64,000 bases of DNA. It comes from Cenococcum geophilum 1.58 (Eukaryota > Ascomycota > Dothideomycetes > Gloniales > Gloniaceae). Location of the stretch: positions 1,114,428 through 1,178,427 of the forward strand of contig KV748212.1 in NCBI GenBank assembly GCA_001692895.1. The letters are read 5' to 3'. The translations under genes and the position numbers were made by a program. The notes under the pieces are model-generated. The model saw nothing but the letters and a program-made list of their open reading frames with translations, was not told the DNA's origin and made no database searches. Below, piece by piece: positions 22,434-34,606 of the stretch (position 1 is its first letter; each line of letters opens with the position of its first letter).

Positions 22434-23632
22434 AAATAAATATTATATATTACCTAAAAACGGATAGTTAAACGGAATATGTTAACATTATAATAGAATA
22501 GTATATCTAGATATATACATTATATTTATAGGACAACTAGATAGACTAGCTTATATTTACTAAGTTTACTATAAATAATTCTATCTCGGAAACTATAAAG
22601 GTCTCCCCGTTTCTAGCTAACTATAGCTAGTATCTATAAATAGGCCCCAAACCCTTTAGTAATATTCCTCGCCCCGTTTATTATACTTTATAAGTTATAA
22701 AAGCAAATAAATTTATAAAGAAGATAGAGGAACTATAACAGTTCCTTACTAATAAAATAATATAGGCTTAATCCGTCTATAAAGCCGTAGTAAATAAGAA
22801 ATAAACACTAGCACTAGCTTACTAAATTAATAACTTTATCTAGCTAAATATAAGAAATCTAAATACAAAACAACCTACTAAAAAGCTTAATTAGAAGAAC
22901 GCTAGCCCTTATAAGGTTAAGAAGGTCGTCTTCTCTTACGCTTCCTAACTAAAGCTCCCTAATACGGTTAAAACCCACCCTATATTCCATATATTAGTCC
23001 TTTACCCTACTACCCCTATATTAGACGCCCTGCCTAAATAGATATAGGACCCTCCCCTACTAGTTAAAGTAGATAGTAAAAACGAGTACTTTATTAAAAG
23101 AATTAATAATATTAAGTATAATAAACGAAAACGTTAATATATATATACCTTATAATATAGAGAGGCTTTACTAAGCCCTTATAGGAACTTATTAACTCTA
23201 TAAAACTTATATAAGCTGTAGAAGCCTTCTATAAACTCTATATAAAACTACCGTAGCCCTACCTTATAGAAGCTTAAGTTTAAAGGGGGGGTATTATTAT
23301 AAGACACCCCCGTAACACCTTATATACGTTTACCTATTTCTACCAACTTAATAACTAAAGACTAACTATAAAACGGCAATCTACCGCATTCTGCTATATT
23401 CTACTAAGTTCTACTAAGTTTTACTAAGTTCTGCTAGGACTACTACCTAAATCCTATTCTGCTTTATGTACGTATTAACTAAGCAACTAAGTTTATAATA
23501 TATACCCTTTCCTCCCGTTTTCCTACCTTCTTTCCTTACGCAACGTCTTAACCTTATTACACAGTTTATATATATAGCTTAATAATATCTACTTTGCTAT
23601 ATATTATTATCGCTTATACTTACTCCGTAATA
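22434..23632 (+). mobile_element. Gypsy-C fragment: pol 3' end plus 3' LTR
   Basis: A plus-strand remnant of a third Ty3/Gypsy family. It begins within the integrase core (about 22436) and continues through the integrase C-terminal region and a chromodomain-like tail near 23090-23250. A G-rich polypurine tract follows at 23282-23294, then an LTR of about 340 bp (23295 to about 23632) whose start resembles fungal Gypsy LTRs opening TGTCATAAGAC. The LTR 3' end is approximate. The 5' four-fifths of the element is missing or displaced by the LINE. Heavily broken. Confidence 0.75.
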
Positions 23633-24149
23633 AATATATAAGTATACCGAGTATATAATTCGATAGATTAGAATATAGACATTAAGGCAAAGCTACTCCT
23701 AAAAAGAGTACTAGCCGGCCTCCTATCCTTATATAAGCTTAAGTTAAAGACTAGTCGAGTTTATATGCGCGTTAAATTAGAACCGTTAAATGACTTTTTA
23801 AAAGCTTGTAGAAGTAATAGATTTTAGAGTAAAAAAGCAAGCTATTTAAACTGCTCTTTTAAGAGAAGGATTTTACCGTTAACTAGCTATACGCAAACCT
23901 CCAATTATAAAGAAGAACCAATAGATATAACTAGCCTAGGCTCTTAATGTCACGGGAGTCACCTACGCACGTCTTATAACTACACCTATTTCTTTAACTA
24001 CGTTAACCTAACCTGTTCTATTTCTATATCTAAATGTCTTTATATTAACTACGCATAGTTAAGCGTACGTAGCCTTCTTCGATTACTACCCCATTTAGTA
24101 CATTGTATTTTAGCTCGTGCCTACTTTTATAATACTTAAGCACATTAAA
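23633..24149. other. Unassigned sequence upstream of Tc1-2, with a less-mutated island
   Basis: The left part (to about 23940) is RIP-like and might hold the degraded N-terminal half of Tc1-2, but I could not recognise a helix-turn-helix. About 23945-24130 has more CpG, CpA and TpG (for example GTCACGGGAGTCACCTACGC) and weak inverted similarity between CTACGCACG and CGTACGTAG. It may be a small insert or a spared stretch. No gene is recognised. Confidence 0.4.
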
Positions 24150-24652
24150 TAAATAATAAAATAATGGTATAAGATACTCTGGATAGATAAGACTTAAATT
24201 ATAGGAGGGCGTTATACTTATATATAGGTAATTTAACAGGTAGAAGAGGAATAGGATCCTACTTATATTGTGGAAAAGTATTAAAGGAAGAAGGGGTAGA
24301 TATTTTAGAGCTGTTTCTATAGCATAATAAAGGGGCCTAGTATATTCTAGGAGAAAAATTAGGGGTCTATATTAGCAGAGACATATTAGTCTTATATAGT
24401 TCCTATTATCTACGGCTATATTAGGTTATAAAGGAGAACTAAAATTAAGTTAGTTTTAATATAGAATAGAGCACCTAGCTACGTAGCTGCTAATATAAGA
24501 AAAGATCTTAAAGAGAGAGTGATTATTATAATATACTAGCCGCCATTCTCTCCTAACCTTAACCCTATAAAAAAGGTATAGCATATTATAAAGAACTATT
24601 TATAGGATTACTACCCGGAAAATATAAGCTACAACTAGCTATATACTGCAGT
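24150..24652 (+). pseudogene. Tc1-2, truncated Tc1/mariner transposase (C-terminal DDE part)
   Basis: The plus-strand reading gives the C-terminal half of a second, different Tc1-type transposase. A TLDR-DLNYRRALY block near 24180-24215 stands where WSDE lies. Next is a NKGA-YILGEKLGVYISRDI segment near 24325-24390 (family: TKGPGIFWEKDWGTINKDSY). The final catalytic block WPPFSPNLNPIKKVWHIIKNYL falls near 24540-24600 (family: SPDLNPIE; here the last acidic residue reads K). It is cut at 24652 by the Gypsy-A4 LTR just before the usual C-terminus. Stops are present, so it is dead. No inverted repeats of its own were found. Confidence 0.75.
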
Positions 24653-24911
24653 TGTAACAGCTTATATAAATGCCTCTAAACTAAAGCTTATAGATTGCTA
24701 TCTAATAAAGATACTAAGCTAAGGAGAAGGAAAGGGGGTCGCGAGGGCTAGTGTTAACAAATAGGTAGCGCAAGTCGCTAAGGCGCTAGCAGTAGACAAG
24801 CTAATAGTAGGCGAGCTAATAGTAAGAAATAGTACTAGATAGTATATAATAGTATAATAGGTAGCAGAATATGGCAGAACTTGGCAGGTAACGCGCTCTA
24901 GCACTATTACA
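24653..24911 (-). repeat. Gypsy-A4 3' LTR
   Basis: A 259-bp LTR opening TGTAACAGC and closing CTATTACA on the plus strand. It corresponds to the interrupted LTR at 14878-17650 and, inverted, to 60119-60329. Confidence 0.85.
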
Positions 24912-27850
24912 TTACCCCCCCCTCCTAAAAAAGCCTGCCTTTAGGCGTTATCCAAGCTTCTTATTATTGTTTAAATTGTTATAGTTATCTAGCCCTTCTT
25001 CCTAGCACTTAATCTAGCTATATAATTTGCGTAGTGGTTTAGGGAGGTTAGGGTAGGCTAGGTAGAAGTCCTATAGCTTATAGGGGGAGTACTTAAAGTT
25101 AGATACGGGATACTATTCTAGGTCTTCGTTATGGCCTACCTAGCTTATATAGTATTTTAAGACCCTACGGTTCTTTTTAACCGCTAGGATTTCTTTAACT
25201 TCCTATTTTTCGTTCTTTATAATCTAGATTGGCAATAGGGGGTTATTATATTACCTAGGTAATAGATTATCCGCAGCTTTTTATAGCCGGTTTAGGGAAA
25301 AGATAGAGTAAATCTTTATTAATTCTGGTAGATTAACCTTAAAAGAGTGTCCTACCTTTTAAAGAATCTTATATAGGCTAGCTATTTAATAGTCTAGCTT
25401 GCGGCTTAGCCTCTAGGTTTTCTAGTTCTTTATTAACACCTATACCTTATCTCCTACTTAGAAGTCTACCTTGCGATAATATTAATTTATATTAGACTTC
25501 TTCTTCTCTTACACCTTTTTTATAATTGTTTGGGTGGTCTCCTAGGCTCCATACATTCTCTTAGTAAATACCTAGGCCTCTTCGCGGCTAAGGCGTTTGT
25601 GAGCTATAGTGGGTTTAGTAGGCCTATCCTAATTAAAGGACATTTGGGGTATATACCCGTTAAGTAGTTTAAATAGTAATATCCCTATACTATTATAGGG
25701 GAGTATAAGCTGCGCGTAGTCTATTATAGGCAGTAATTCTAACTAGTTATCCTAATAGTAGTCTATAAAGGGGTGTAGTTGCTAGTTAAGATACTGGTTT
25801 ATAATCTTAGTTTAGCCGTCCGTTTAAGGGTAGAATATAGTAAAGAGTTTAATCTTAATCCTAAGGATATAGTAGAGTTTATTTTAGAAATCTAATATAA
25901 ACTAGGGATTATAGTTAGAAATAATTAATTTAGGGGCACCGTAGAATTAATAGATGTTATTAATATAGAGGCGGGCTATATCCTTTATAGTTATAGTCTT
26001 AAAATAAGGGAGGGAAACAGATTACTTATATAGCAGATTAATTATTATAAAGGCCGCATCGTGGCCGTAGGCGTCCTTTAGAAACGACTTAAAGTCCATT
26101 ATAATATGTTACTAAGGGCATTCTAGAATAGGTAGTGGTTATAACCACCTAGGGGTTTAATCTCTAGGAGTATCTGCGCGTTTATAGGCGTGGCAGTTTC
26201 TAATAAATCGTTCTATATTAGATAGAAGTCCTTACTAGTAGTAACGGGGCGCTAGTAGTTAGTGGGTCTTATCTTAACTAGGGTATACCGTAGAGACTTA
26301 ACAGTAGGCTTCGCGGATTAGCTTTGTCCGTAGGTTATTAATATCTAGAACTATAAGCCGTTCTTAGTATAAAAGTAGTCCTTCTTCTATTTTTAAATTA
26401 GGGTTACCTTTTATAGCTTAGTTGTGGAGGGCTTTTAGGGAGTTAGCCGTGCGGTTTATAGTTAGGATACGGTTAATTAGCCCTATTAGTTCGTCTAAGA
26501 CTTCTTCTTCTAAGGGTGCTAACTTATTCCGTTTAGAGTCTAGTTCTTTAAAAATCTACGGGTTAAGCTATTTAAGGTAGAGGAGGGCGCGCGTCTGGTA
26601 TTAGGTCTTTAGCTTATCCTAGGGTTCTATATCTTATTCCCTTTAGGTTAATATATTAGCTTTAATGTTTTACTTACTAGAACAATATATAATCGTAAAG
26701 AAGAATTAGGAGAGTATTTTGGCCTAATAGGCTTATTATTTAGTAAGTTACTTTATAATCTGTATATATTTTAATTTAAGAGTTAGTGCCTTTAAGCTCT
26801 ACGCGCTATTAGGATAACGATTAGATAATAGCTAGTATTTCTTTATTATATACTTTATAGTTATACTTAGCTAGGTCTATTATTTTTAAAAAGAAGGTAA
26901 TAGAGTACTATTCGCCGTCTAGATGTAGCTATAATAGGATTCCCGCTATAACTCTATTAGAAGCATCCGTTTTTAGCATTAATTTAAGGTTTAAATTATA
27001 GTAATGAAGAATTAAAGCAGAGATAAGCCGATTTTTTAACTCCTTAAAAGCTTCCATATAATTATTATTAAAGATAAAAGGTATATCTTTCCGGGTAAGT
27101 TATATAAGAGGTTTTGCTACTATTTTGTAGTTACGGATAAACTAATAGTAGAAGTTATAAAAGCTAAGAAAGGACTAGATCCCTTTTACGGTATAAGGGG
27201 GTTTCCAGTTACGGATATTTTAAACCTTCTCTAGATTAACTTTAATTCCGTCTATAGTAATAATAAACCTAAAATACTTTATATACTTTACCCCAAATTT
27301 ATATTTCTTAATATTAACTTATAAGCCTACGTTTCGCAGTCTTTTTAAACCCTTTTTAATATAAACTTAGTACTCTAGTTTGTTGTCTAAGTATATAATA
27401 ATATTGTCTAGGTATACTATATAGAATTCGTTAAGGTAGTTAAATAGGACGTCATTTATATACCTTTAGTATATAGTAGGCCTATTTATAAGTCTAAAAG
27501 GGAGGACTTTTTATTTATAGGACCCGTAATAGGTACGGAATATTATTAAGTCTTTAGAAGTAGGGTTTATCTAAATTCGGTAGAAAGCCTAACGGATATT
27601 GAGTTTAGTAAAGATCTTTACCTAGCTTAGACGTGTAAGGGTCTTATTAATTAAAGGGAGAGGGTACTAATCTTTTTAGGTAATAGTATTTAACTTCTAA
27701 TAGTTAATATAGAAGCGTAGGCTTCTGTTAGGCTTTTTTATAAATAAAATAGGTAAAGTAAAAGGGGCTTAACTTAGCTTAATAAACCCTTTATTAAGGT
27801 TATTAATTAAGTACTACTTTATTACTTTTAGCTTATCCGTTAATTATTAA
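24653..27850 (-). mobile_element. Gypsy-A4, truncated LTR retrotransposon fossil
   Basis: A minus-strand Gypsy-A copy with its 3' LTR at 24653-24911 (259 bp, ends TGTAAC/TTACA). A polypurine tract follows at 24912-24927 (C-rich on the plus strand), then pol: chromodomain-like tail, integrase (about 25300-26200), RNase H (about 26380-26990) and reverse transcriptase (about 27080-27800). Similarity to Gypsy-A2 ends near 27850, so gag, protease and the 5' LTR are missing. It inserted into Tc1-2. Broken many times over. Its LTR is the empty-site reference for Tc1-1. Confidence 0.82.
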
Positions 27851-28285
27851 ACATGCGGAACGTTAGTCCCCTAATGTAAATTTTAACCTAAGTTTATAAC
27901 CTAAAGCTTTAACTTAGAGATTTATTATATATACTTTAATTAATATATATAGAGATAAGGTTTTCTAGGGGGAGACCCTCTGGGACCCCCCTATATAGAG
28001 CTTTTGCTTAATTTAAAAGTAGTAGTAAGATTAAGGCGCCTTGGTTACCGCTAGGTAAAAATCTACTACAGTAACTAAGGCACCCTACTTAAGCTGGGCT
28101 TAAAGATTATATTGGTTATAAATATAGCATATATTTAGACTATAGAGCTTTAATGCAGAGCCCTTTACGTAGGATATAATATAATAGATTGTAATTCTAA
28201 TTTAAAGCTTTATATACTAAATATTTTTAATGCCTAATAATTATTAACTACGTCATTGTCTACCTAGTTCGGACGTATAATGACG

Positions 28286-28317
28286 TAATAGCTCGGCGAC
28301 GACATAATAGCTCGGCG
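28286..28317. repeat. 13-bp direct repeat TAATAGCTCGGCG, two copies
   Basis: Exact copies stand at 28286-28298 and 28305-28317 (19-bp period), the second running into the palindrome CTCGGCGCCGAG. It lies in the un-mutated part of the flank. Confidence 0.7.
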
Positions 28318-28327
28318 CCGAGTAATA

Positions 28328-28373
28328 GGAGGGAGGGGAGAGAGGGGAGGAGATTGGGGGTGGCTCGGCCACT
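28328..28373 (+). other. G-rich tract with quadruplex potential
   Basis: A purine-rich run contains four or more G-tracts of three to five bases (GGAGGGAGGGGAGAGAGGGG, then GGGGGTGG). It is unusual in a block where G and C are otherwise eroded. G-quadruplex formation is an inference from the spacing only. Confidence 0.5.
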
Positions 28374-28647
28374 GCAAGAAGGTTATAATATTGGTGTGGT
28401 ATTAAACTTTAAAAATCGTGTCCCGGGAGCTTAATCGACGACCCCTATATAAAATGTTAATAATATTTAATTGCAGAGCTTTAAACCGGTAGATATTTTA
28501 GGAATGCCTATTGTAAGTAGCTCTAAGTGCGAAATCTAAAATATTTAGTAGTGGTGTAAATATGGGACGGGGGTGCATATTTGCGTTCCTAAATGTCATT
28601 ATATGACGTAATTTTTGGGTGACGAAAACTAGCCATTGACATTGCTC

Positions 28648-29204
28648 GACTGACACCTACTGGAGGCTCATCCGTCCTTTCTATCTTCTCTCTCGCCCGT
28701 CTCCTTATCCGATGCTGTTTATATCGCCACGTTAACTAATAGATCCCTTAGTGGGGACTAAGGAGGAGGCTCCTTTGTCCTTCCTGTTTTCTCTCTCGCC
28801 TATCTCCTTATCTAATACTATCTATATCACCACGTTAACTAATAGATCCCTTAGTAGGGACTAAGGAGGAGTATTAGAGCACCTCTAGCTCTTATAAGGA
28901 AGAAGAAAAGAAGAGAGGAAGGTATAGAGGAGGGAGTATTTATAGATAGGAGGAGGCCTATAAATAGGAGATTAGGCAGCTATAATATAGATATTAACGT
29001 TACTCGGCTAATACTTACCGGAGGCTCCTCCGTCCTTCCTATCTTTTCTCTTACCCATCTTCTTGTCTAATGCTGTTTATATCGCTATGTTGACTAATAG
29101 ATCCCTTAGTAGGGACTAAGGAGGAGTATTAGAGAACCACTAGCTCTTATAAGGAAGAAGAAAAGAAGAGAAAAAGGTATAGAGGAGGGAGTATTTATAG
29201 ACGG
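28648..29204. repeat. 255-bp tandem module array, left part (split by Copia)
   Basis: Unit starts are at about 28677 (a shortened unit of about 100 bases), 28776 and 29031, the last two 255 bp apart. The third unit is cut at 29204 by the Copia element and resumes at 35441. The leftmost part (28620-28690) keeps more CpG and TpG than the inner copies. It matches the array at 1-441. Confidence 0.88.
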
Positions 29205-29328
29205 TGTTAAAAGTAAATGTATTAATTGCTTAATTTATCTATCTAGGGAAAGCTGGTAGCTATATAATACAATATTAAGGAGGCTGGTGCCCAGCCTCCT
29301 AACGCCACTAGAGGATCGATTCTTAACA
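29205..29328 (-). repeat. Copia LTR (3' LTR in element orientation)
   Basis: 124 bp, opening TGTTAAAAG and closing TTAACA. It contains a strong hairpin near 29279-29301: AGGAGGCTGG, a three-base loop and CCAGCCTCCT. Confidence 0.9.
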
Positions 29329-32300
29329 CTCCTACTTAAACTAATAGTGTAGATTAATAGCTCCCACTTAATCCTTGTAGGTAGATAAAAAATAACAGGG
29401 ACTTCTTCCTTCTTTAAGCCTTATTAAACCTTAAAAACTCTTTATAAGAAAATAGGGGAAGAGTGCCTAATAAAGTCCCTTCTGGTAAAATGGATTGTAT
29501 ACGGTTACCGCTTTTAGCTAAGCTAATAGCAATTTCCCATCCCCGGGATAAAAAATCCTAATTGGTCTATTTGATAATTGCACCTAGTAGAATTCTATAC
29601 CGCTACCTAAATTTAGTAGATATTTTTAATACGCCTCTACGTTATACGGGGTAGATCTATAAGGTAGGGTAACTAATATAAGAGTGTTTTAATATCAGTA
29701 TTTATACGTTCTTAACCCTAGTGCGTTTCTAAAGGCGATAAACTTGTCTTTTAGTAGGGCTTTGGTGAGTCCGTCTGCTACCTATTTTTCTGTTGGGATG
29801 TACTATAGATCTACGTCCCCCTCGGCCTATCTTTTCTGTACGTAGTGGTGCTAAATTGAGATATGTTTTGTCCTAGGGTGGAATTGAGGGTTCTTGGCTA
29901 GGGCTATAGCGCCTTAGTTGTCTCTATAGATGATAGTCGCTATTAGCTCTTCTTCCGATTTAAGTAGCTCTACTAGGAGGTTCCTGAGCTAGACGGCTTC
30001 CTTAGTAGCTTATATTTCTCCTATATATTCTGCCTTGTAGGAGGAAAGTGTAATAACTGGCTGCCTTTTTAATGACTAGCTAATTGCTCCGCTTCTAATA
30101 TTAAAGATATAGCCTACGGTAGAGCGTCTAGTTATGATGTCTCCCGCCTAGTCTAAGTCGGTATATCTAACTAGCTCTTCTAAGGAGCCGGAGTAGTTTA
30201 GTTCTAGGTTAATAGTGCCTTAAAGGTATTAAAAGATTCGTTTTACAGCTTTAATATGGGGTTCTCCTGGGTTGGTTATATAGCGGCTATAGGCTGACAC
30301 CGCGTATATAATATCTGGTCTGGTTCTTAGTATGGCGTATATTAGTAACCTAATTGCCCTAGCGTATTAGTTCTGGTCTGTTTTTATAGCTATAAAGCCT
30401 TCCTTAGAGGGTTCTAGTTTATTAGTATTTATAGGAGTTAGAACTAGTTTACACTCCCATATATTAAATTCCCGTAGTACTTTTTTAATATACCCCTTTT
30501 AGTGAAGTTAAAGGGAGCGGGTTAGTTGGTTTCTGCGTACTAATATTCCTAGGTAGTAGGTGTAAGGCCTTAGGTCGGTTATCTGGAAGCGTTTGCTAAG
30601 GGCGTTTTAAATTTTTTATATTCCGTTTTTATCGGGGCCTACTATTAGTAGGTCGTCCACGTAGACTACTAGGTAGATATAACCTTTAGCAAACACGCTA
30701 AGGTTAGATAAGAGGGGTAAAAAGCTTAAACCTTTTAGGAAGAGGGCTAGAGTGCGGTACTAGATTTATAGTGATTGTTTAAGTCTATAGAGAGCCTTAT
30801 TTAGTTAATAAACTCTTTTTATCCTGTCTTCTAGCCCCGTTAGTTGCTTAACGTATATTTCTTCGTCAATTACTCCATAGAGGAAGGCTATCTTAACGTC
30901 CATTTATTTGATTTTAAGGTCGAGGGCTGCGGCTATAGCGAAGATCGTTTTATAGCTTATTGGTTTAACTACTAATGCGAATATCTTGTTATAGTTAACG
31001 CCTTCTTATTATTTAAATCCGTGTACAACCCAGCGGGCTTTATATCGTAGTATTTCACCATTTAGTCCTCTTTTAAGTTTATAGACCCATTTCCCTTGTA
31101 AGACCCATCTGTTTGGGGGAGGGTTGACTAGGGTCTACGTAATATTGTTGAGTAGGGACTTGTTTTTATCTTTTATAGCTACAAGCTATTATTTCTAAGA
31201 GATATCGGCCCTGGTTTATAGCAGTATTTTTGGTTTAAAGGGCTTAGTTACAGCTTTTGTTGCTTCTAGGAGCGCTGCAATAAACATATATCTCCTTATT
31301 AAATCTTCTAAGTATTAGCCTTTAGTTACTCTTGTTAAAATTCACAGCTTAGGGTAGCTTCGAAATATTTTATTAGGTACTAAGTATACGTTCTCTGTTT
31401 TGGACGGTAGTTCCCTATTGTTAAAGTCGTCATTAGTTTGGTTTGACGATTTACCCGTATTTTATAGGCCTGTTTCGTTATTTCTTTCTAGCGTCCTACT
31501 GCTAGTAGCAGTTAAGGGGCTTGCTAACATATCGCGCCCCCTTTTAGATATTGTCTCGCTAGTGTTTTCCCCTTTAAAGGTTTCGGAAGATTTAAGATTC
31601 CATAGCCAGGCTAGTGACTTACCGTCTACTAGGTTTCCGTTTTCCCTATTAGTAGGGTATAAATCTTCTATATAAGGCACTCTTAGTCGTTTTAGAACCC
31701 TGCTAGGACCTATAGGGTCCTTAGCTAGTCGTTTATTTAACTGTTTTTATATCTCCCCTTTAGTACTTAGGGCACCTAAATAAGGTCTTTTTTCCATAAA
31801 TATAACATTTGCGGAGCGAGTAATTGTGCTATTTTCCGTTAGGACATAGTAGTTCTGGCTTCCTTTAAAGCTAAGAAGTTTATACGGCATTGTTTTTATA
31901 TTAGCAAGTTTTTACCGTTTCTTCTCTGGTTTTAGTACTAGGCAGTTATATCCTAGTACTTAAATAAAGGATAAGTCTAGCTTTTTACCATACTAGGCTT
32001 TGTAAGGTGTTTTGCCAATATAAGCGCTAGGGCTACAGTTACGGATTTTCACGATAGAGATAAGGATTTCTGGCCACCATTTCTTATATAGGTTTACGTT
32101 TAGCAGCATAGGGTAGAGTTTGTCTATAAGAATTCTGTTTAAGCGTTTAGCGGCCCCATTCTGTTAATACTGCTCTATAGCTGTGACTTTAATATTAATT
32201 TCTCTATCTGCGCAGAAGATTTAGAATTTATTTAAACGGTTTTTTCCTCCCCAGTTAAGTCTAACGCGTTAATAACGGCGTTTAGGCTAGGAGTATTTTT

Positions 32301-34312
32301 TTTATAAAGCGTTAGAAGTAATAGAAGAACTCGCTTTTCTTAGCAATAGGGTAAGCTTCGGCTATCTGTATATAGCCGTTAAAAAACATAACCTAGTAAC
32401 GGCTTTAGTTGTAGCCTATAACGGGAAAAGGGCTAGCGATATTAGTGTAGATAAAATTAAGTGGGTAAGTTCCTGGTTTAAACTTCTTTTTATATAGCTT
32501 CTCTTTTATTTATCCTTGGACGTATAGAACGCATACGCAGTTATCTAGAGGTAGGTCTATTCTGGTTGACATTATTTTAAGTCTTTATAGATTTTGCTCC
32601 CCTAAGTAACCCATTCTTTTATGCCAGATTTTATGCTATGTAGTAGTAACTATATAGGCGGTTAGTCCTAGGGGTGGTTCTAATTATTAGATATTAAAAG
32701 CATATAGGCTATAGAGTAAGGATGCTTTGAATTTTATTCCTTTTATAGTAATGGTTATATCGTTGTTATTAAAACCTATTTTTGCTCCTTTTGCCCGCAG
32801 CTTTAATATAGAGATTAGATTAACACCCCCTTCTAGGATATAGAGAGTGTTATATAGGTATAAGTCTACATTTTTGTTGTTAATAAGGTAGGACAGTTTT
32901 ATAGTCCTAATCGCTTCTAGTGTTGCCTGCGCTCCTATAAAGCCCCTAAGTAGTCTACTGGTATAGCTTTATAGTTCCATAAAGTCTTCTTTTTAGCAGC
33001 TGGAGTAGTGGGAGCAGCCGGAGTTAAGGAAGAAGGTCGCTGTAAGGTTTATGTCTATATCGGCCACTATAAGGTAAATGGCTTCTATGCTGTCTGATAC
33101 AGAGTAGCTTAGTCCTGCTATTGGTTCGATTTCGTTTTTATCTATATATTCGTTAGCCTTAGGTTTCTTATTCTCCTTACTATAGGAGTTGCTTCGTTTC
33201 CTCTTTTTTTCCCTATTCTTTTCTTTACGGTGCTTTCTTCTGGGATCTGGATGTAGTTTCTAATATTCGTCCTTTATATAATAAAGCCTATAGCAGTGCT
33301 CGCAACCCTTTATCTTTTAGGTATTTTAGGAGATTGCTAATAGAGCAGTTTTGTTATCTTCCTGTCCCTTTATATTACTTATATAGCTTCATTAAATATT
33401 ACGGCTGCTTTTATAATCTTATTCTTTTCGTCTTGTTCTAGTAGCAGGGAGTGTTTTTAGTGGAAAGAGGTTAGGAATATATCGTAGTCTAGGCCGAGTC
33501 CCATTAGGAATTTGTTAACTAGGGAGATTTCACTAATTATACAGTTAGGGTCAAGCTCTATAATCTCTGTTTATACTTCTTATAGCTTTTCTATATAGTT
33601 TATTACCCCTTTATAGGTGTCTAGGGTAACCTCTTAGTAACGTCTTTTAAGGTATTGGTAGACTGCGCTTCCTATTAGGCGAAAACGTTTTTGTAGCTTG
33701 GTAAGGATCTCGTCTACATTTTTAATTTTTTTTAACTTCCCTCGTGGTATTATAACCGAGTCTGCTTTAGATAATGCTACACGCTTGTTCCTGTTTATTA
33801 AGCCAGGTATCTAACTTAGTTTTATAGGCTGCCTCTAATAGGGTCCCTTGTTCTGGTCTTTTGGCGTTTCGTTTTAGTAAATCTTTATATCTATTTATCG
33901 ATAAATAGAGGCGTATCTGCTTTGTGAATTCTATCTATCCTATAGTAGATTCCAGTTTCCTTGTCTTATCTAGCCCTTTAGTCCCTTTCTTTTTTGTAAA
34001 GCTTATCTTTGCTTTAATTATAGGTGTTTCTAATATAACTAAAAGAGAGTTCTTAGGCTCGTTGGGGATAGGTTTGATTGTTAAGGCCTAGGGGGTTTAA
34101 GACGTTCGAGGGGGGCAGGTAAAGGCGATGCGTTTATAATATTGGGTTTGGAGTCTTTAACGGTAGTAGAGCTTTAAGGTTCTGGTGTCTCTACTCCTTT
34201 AATAGATTCGTATGTAGTTTCGGAGACTTAAGAGAGTTCTTTATCTATTTCGGTTTTAGAGGTCTCTAGAGTATCTAAGAGAATGGGTATCCCTTGCATT
34301 GTTAATGTGATA

Positions 34313-34606
34313 TAAAATGTGGCCCGTGCGCGCGATCAAGAACATCAAAGTGCGAGCCTATAATGCTGAGGGCTCTCTATAAGTAGATCTGTCGACGCGA
34401 TTGGTAATTATAGAGCTAGTTGTAGAGTTAATTGACTGACCGCCGCGACGCTCTATAATTGCAGGCTCTTGGATGCGAAGCAAAGGTGTTAATTTAGGTC
34501 TTACCGGGCGCGGGCGCGAAGGCAGCTCAAAACTTTGGTGATGTGGCAGAACGATTGACCGCCTGGGAATGCAGCTTATTGATTGGCACGCACGGGCCAC
34601 AATTTA
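34313..34606. mobile_element. MITE-2, 294-bp Tc1/mariner-like MITE, un-mutated
   Basis: A 294-bp insert with inverted ends TAAAATGTGGCCCGTGCG and, from the right, TAAATTGTGGCCCGTGCG, flanked by TA at 34311-34312 and 34607-34608. It keeps normal GC, CpG and CpA content (for example GGGCGCGGGCGCGAAGG) in the middle of mutated Copia gag sequence, so it is younger than the RIP of its host or too short to be recognised. It encodes no transposase; an 80-codon open frame on the minus strand starts and ends within it and shows no domain. The superfamily is inferred from the TA target and the inverted repeats. Confidence 0.78.

Larger units (their letters stand above)
27851..28640. other. Unassigned flank, RIP-like on the left, largely un-mutated on the right
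   Basis: 27851-28250 is AT-rich and mutated with no recognisable domain. 28250-28640 keeps many CpG and CpA steps and is probably unique or old flank. It contains an inverted pair ACGTCATT / AATGACGT (28253-28286), a direct repeat, a G-rich tract and a segment (28425-28560) with faint similarity to Helitron-2 near 36730-36850. No open reading frame or RNA gene is visible. Confidence 0.5.

Noticed and set aside
27851-28150. Continuation of Gypsy-A4 gag or protease
   Set aside because: Similarity to Gypsy-A2 stops near 27850 and the minus-strand reading beyond shows no gag, zinc knuckle or protease pattern.
31400-31675. 91-codon plus-strand open frame
   Set aside because: Antisense to the Copia integrase/RT linker region; no start context or domain.
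34358-34600. 80-codon minus-strand open frame
   Set aside because: It lies wholly inside MITE-2, overlaps its terminal repeat and matches no family; chance in un-mutated GC-rich sequence.
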